From Paludibacteraceae bacterium (GTDB lineage Bacteria; Bacteroidota; Bacteroidia; Bacteroidales; Paludibacteraceae): 64,000 nt of DNA. The stretch covers positions 806,001 through 870,000 of the forward strand of contig JARLGW010000001.1 of NCBI GenBank assembly GCA_031292565.1, given 5' to 3'. A program made the translations under genes and the position numbers. The notes beneath the pieces were generated by a model, which was not told the origin of the DNA, ran no database searches, and was given only the letters and a program-made list of their open reading frames with translations. Shown in pieces: positions 61,322 to 64,000 of the stretch. The stretch's first letter is position 1; every line of letters begins with the position of its first letter.

Positions 61322-62185
61322 TTAAGATACTAAACACGGTGTTTGTTCAATAGGCATATCCGTCCATTTTCCCTGCTTTAATATCCGTACGGATTTTATG
61401 CCTAGAGCCGATAACGCTTGATACGTTTCCTCCAGTCCCGAAGGAATAAGATCGGGGCAATGGCAATCCGAATTTACCATCACCGGAATTTGCATCTCTT
61501 TTATTAACGAATAGAACTGTTGATGAGGAAATGTAACTCTCTTTCGGTGTAAGGCTTTGGTGTTTATTTCCAGTATAATACCTTTTTCCTTTATCAAGGT
61601 CAACGTGTCCTTTACCAAATCAATATACCATTTATCGGTAATGCTGAATTCCGGGTATTGAGCGGAGTTTCCCGCTACCTTGTCCATGTGTCCGATTATA
61701 TCGAAGCTGCAAGTATCAATCATTTCGCACGTTTGCGTGTAGAAACATTTCACAAGCTTTTTTATATCGCCACCGAAAACCTCCGCTGTTGCTTTCTTGA
61801 ATGTTTTTGGGTCGCCATCCACGTTCCAGCGGGTTCCGTCGGGGAAACTGTCAATATAATGGATGGAACCGATACGATAGTCCAATGGTAGCGAACTGTG
61901 CATTTGGAACACGGCATCTTTTTCTTCCGGCAAGAAGTCAATCTCCAGCCCCACGTAAAGTTCTATCTCAGGTGAATGTTTTGCTTTCAACCTACGGTAT
62001 TCCTGCAAATACTCAGGCAGGTCGTCATAATTCATCGCCCAGCGTGTGGTAAACGACACGGGGGCGTGCGACGAAATGCCATAAGCCTTAAACCCTTTGG
62101 AAACAGCATACTGTACAAATGCTTCCATCGAAGCATGACCATCACAAAAACTACAATGACTATGAAAATTAGAAAGATATTGCAT
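61322..62185 (-). CDS. PHP-domain histidinol-phosphatase-like protein
   Basis: A 287-residue PHP-family metal-dependent phosphatase. It has the metal-ligand start SNFHSHCSFCDGHASMEAFV (His8, His10), AYGISSHAPVSFTTRWAMNY, VGLEIDFLPEEKD and IGHMDKVAGN, and the late MVNSDCHCPDL motif. The pattern fits HisK/HisJ-type histidinol-phosphatases. Other phosphoesterase substrates are possible, as no other his genes are in the window. A TAACTTTG box on the minus strand (62190-62197) lies about 5 nt before the start, which would give an almost leaderless transcript. Confidence 0.88.
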   Translation of the reverse strand: MQYLSNFHSHCSFCDGHASMEAFVQYAVSKGFKAYGISSHAPVSFTTRWAMNYDDLPEYLQEYRRLKAKHSPEIELYVGLEIDFLPEEKDAVFQMHSSLPLDYRIGSIHYIDSFPDGTRWNVDGDPKTFKKATAEVFGGDIKKLVKCFYTQTCEMIDTCSFDIIGHMDKVAGNSAQYPEFSITDKWYIDLVKDTLTLIKEKGIILEINTKALHRKRVTFPHQQFYSLIKEMQIPVMVNSDCHCPDLIPSGLEETYQALSALGIKSVRILKQGKWTDMPIEQTPCLVS

Positions 62186-62205
62186 GGTGCAAAGTTACAA
62201 TTTAT

Positions 62206-62240
62206 TGAAAAAAAAAGAGCAGTTTTATTTTACTGCTCTT
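62206..62240 (-). terminator. Intrinsic terminator of the kup gene
   Basis: AAGAGCAGT (62215-62223) and ACTGCTCTT (62232-62240) form a perfect 9-bp stem with an 8-nt loop; on the minus strand it is followed by a T run (the A run at 62206-62214). It lies 7 nt past the kup stop. Confidence 0.8.
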
Positions 62241-62246
62241 CATCTT

Positions 62247-64000
62247 TTATCTATTTTTAATCGGATTAACCTGTTCCAGTTCCTCACTTTCTATTTCTTC
62301 TTCCGATTCTTTTTCTATGTTATCAATACGCTTTATATGGCTTTCGTAGGTCTGATTAATGATTAACGGTACCTGTTCCATTTGCACGTTGCTCGTATCA
62401 AGCCCATACGCCTTTATGTCCGTAATACCCAAATGAGCAAACACGGTATAGAAATTCATAATAAATTTATCGCGAATGGAGAATCCATGATCGTAGTTAT
62501 GAACACGATGAATAACAATAAATTTAAAATCACCGTCAACATTATGTTTCCTCAACGATGGATACGTACTTCTCAAGTCAAACTCCTTACTTTTAATCAA
62601 GTCGGAAATAACACGGCGGAAGTATAAATTTAGCTGAGGCTGCATTCTAAATCCTACACGGAATTCAAGTCGGAATAAAGTTCCGGGAATAATTTCTTCA
62701 AAGGAATATTGATTTGTATATGGCTCATCCACGAAGTGCATGTGCAAAATCCAGTAATGGTCTGCCCGCTTCGGATGCTTATTTACAATAGAATATACAA
62801 TTTTACTCTCAATATCCGACGAATAATCGGCCTTGCTTAGAAAAACCAGATTCGTTGCATATTTTGGTATCGATTCATCATCCTTAATATCCTGTAGCAG
62901 CCCGGCATAATCCTTAATTTTGAAGAACTGAATGTATTTGTTTTTAATTTTCCGCCCATTATACCACACGTACATAATCAAGGTAAATACGCCTGCCAAG
63001 CTCACGGTTAAAGCACCACCTTCCATAAACTTAAACATGTTGGCTACAAAGAATGAAGTTTCGATGGATAAAAATAAAATCCCAAATAAGACTATGAAAA
63101 TCATGGGTCTGTTAATCGATTTCATATAATTGAGCAGCAGGATGGTAGTCATCAACATGGTGATGGTAATAGACAGACCGTAGGCCGCTTCCATGCGGGA
63201 TGAACTTCTAAAAATCAACACGATGATGATACACGAAACCAACAAAAACCAGTTGACAAACGAAATATACAACTGACCTTTCACGTTGGATGGGTGACTA
63301 ATACGCTGACGTGGCCAAAAATTGAGCGACATGGCTTCGTTGAAGATCGTAAAGAGGCCACTTATCAAGGCTTGACTGGCAATGATGGCCGCCGCGGTGG
63401 AAATAATGATTCCAAAGAATAAAAACCACGAGGGCATGATGCCAAAAAATGGGTTGGTGCCATGGTTTTGAGTAGTAAGAATCCACGCTCCTTGCCCCAG
63501 GTAATTCAAAATCAACGTGGCTTTTACAAAAACCCAGCTTACACGGATGTTTTGAATACCGCAATGACCTAGATCCGAGTACAACGCTTCGGCTCCAGTG
63601 GTACAAAGAAATACGGCACCTAATAATAAAAATCCACTGGGCGTATCAATCAACAAACGGACAGCACACATGGGGTTGAATGCCTGTATGATTTGCGGAA
63701 AATGACTTATTTGTACCACTCCCAAAACACCTAGGGTAGAGAACCATACAAACATGATAGGGCCGTAGAACCGTCCGATAAGATGCGTGCCAAACTGCTG
63801 AATAATGAAAAGGGCACAAAGGATGCCGATTACAATTTCTATGACAGGCACACCAGGATGAAAGGCATCTAACCCTTCAATGGCTGACATTACGGTGATG
63901 GACGGGGTAATAATACCATCGGCAATCAGCGCACTGGCTCCAATAATGGCTACAATGTAAATAGTAGATTTTTTCTTTTTCTTTAGCAAGGCATATAATG
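62247..64000 (-). CDS. kup: KUP-family potassium transporter, N-terminus beyond window
   Basis: KUP proteins import potassium with protons. At least 584 residues are visible. The frame continues past the right edge: residues upstream of TTG 63989 read LYALLKKKKKST, which fits the GT-ALY-type segment that sits inside KUP. The visible part has ALIADGIITPSITVMSAIEG, VFLCTTGAEALYSDLGHCG and GQGAWILTTQNHGTNPFFGI, and about ten membrane helices. After them comes a C-terminal cytoplasmic domain (about 220 residues, YWILHMHFVDEPYTNQYSFE). A terminator follows the stop. Confidence 0.93.
   Translation of the reverse strand, partial: LYALLKKKKKSTIYIVAIIGASALIADGIITPSITVMSAIEGLDAFHPGVPVIEIVIGILCALFIIQQFGTHLIGRFYGPIMFVWFSTLGVLGVVQISHFPQIIQAFNPMCAVRLLIDTPSGFLLLGAVFLCTTGAEALYSDLGHCGIQNIRVSWVFVKATLILNYLGQGAWILTTQNHGTNPFFGIMPSWFLFFGIIISTAAAIIASQALISGLFTIFNEAMSLNFWPRQRISHPSNVKGQLYISFVNWFLLVSCIIIVLIFRSSSRMEAAYGLSITITMLMTTILLLNYMKSINRPMIFIVLFGILFLSIETSFFVANMFKFMEGGALTVSLAGVFTLIMYVWYNGRKIKNKYIQFFKIKDYAGLLQDIKDDESIPKYATNLVFLSKADYSSDIESKIVYSIVNKHPKRADHYWILHMHFVDEPYTNQYSFEEIIPGTLFRLEFRVGFRMQPQLNLYFRRVISDLIKSKEFDLRSTYPSLRKHNVDGDFKFIVIHRVHNYDHGFSIRDKFIMNFYTVFAHLGITDIKAYGLDTSNVQMEQVPLIINQTYESHIKRIDNIEKESEEEIESEELEQVNPIKNR

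Overview
This window looks like chromosomal DNA from a Bacteroidota bacterium, most likely of the order Bacteroidales. The evidence is a menaquinone (men) cluster, lipopolysaccharide genes (kdsA, lptD), a type IX secretion/gliding-type gene trio, families found mainly in this phylum (DUF3109, DUF3127, DUF3256, DUF4836), and promoters of the Bacteroidetes type (TTG, about 18-21 bp, TAnnTTTG) rather than sigma70 -35/-10 boxes. No rRNA, tRNA, CRISPR array or transposase gene was seen. Almost all genes are housekeeping; the accessory-looking parts are 0-5 kb, 13.9-18.2 kb and several repeat-filled gaps.

Layout. 0-5.7 kb: the 5' part of a DMT/EamA-like transporter (cut by the window edge), truA, a single-chain type IIG/ISP restriction-modification enzyme with a mosaic base composition, and a rhomboid protease. 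6-13.7 kb: recA, the polyphosphate pair ppk1-ppx, a DUF3109 protein and mutS. 13.9-18.2 kb: two tandem copies of a divergent CI/Cro-like regulatory module (the Cro-like partner is broken in copy 1), followed by a TetR regulator, a MATE exporter and a cytidylate-kinase-like gene. 18.2-24.7 kb: menF-menD-menB-menC-tlpA-menE on the minus strand. 25-36 kb: envelope genes (lipoprotein, MCE/MlaD protein, SPOR-tailed amidase, LptD), then slyD, aroC and kdsA.

34.4-38.8 kb holds a gliding/T9SS-type trio: a surface protein with SprB-like repeats and a type-B C-terminal domain, a PorP/SprF partner and a PD40 protein. 38.8-43.3 kb holds a DUF3127 protein with an SSB-like tail, a four-gene set of small enzymes (YciI, PPOX, CMD, TfoX-C), an SPL-family radical SAM protein and a second MATE exporter. 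43.8-47.3 kb: DUF4836 lipoprotein, ABC ATPase and FtsX-like permease. 47.9-53 kb: dnaK, pgk, an orphan exosortase-like protein and tsaD. 53.1-64 kb: tamB, a DUF3256 protein, a TPR protein, folB, ridA, a PHP phosphatase and a kup transporter cut by the right edge.

The most unusual signals are: (1) the duplicated CI/Cro-like switch with paired 10-bp operator-like repeats just upstream of a TetR-MATE operon; (2) intergenic, non-coding elements of at least three sequence families that share one design (terminal inverted repeats, nested arms, and short hairpins with 3-4 nt loops); (3) the restriction-modification enzyme whose post-NPPY segment is strongly AT-rich, consistent with a swapped specificity module; and (4) an orphan exosortase. 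Starts were moved inward from the longest open frame where an ATG fits family N-termini better; these choices were made by eye.
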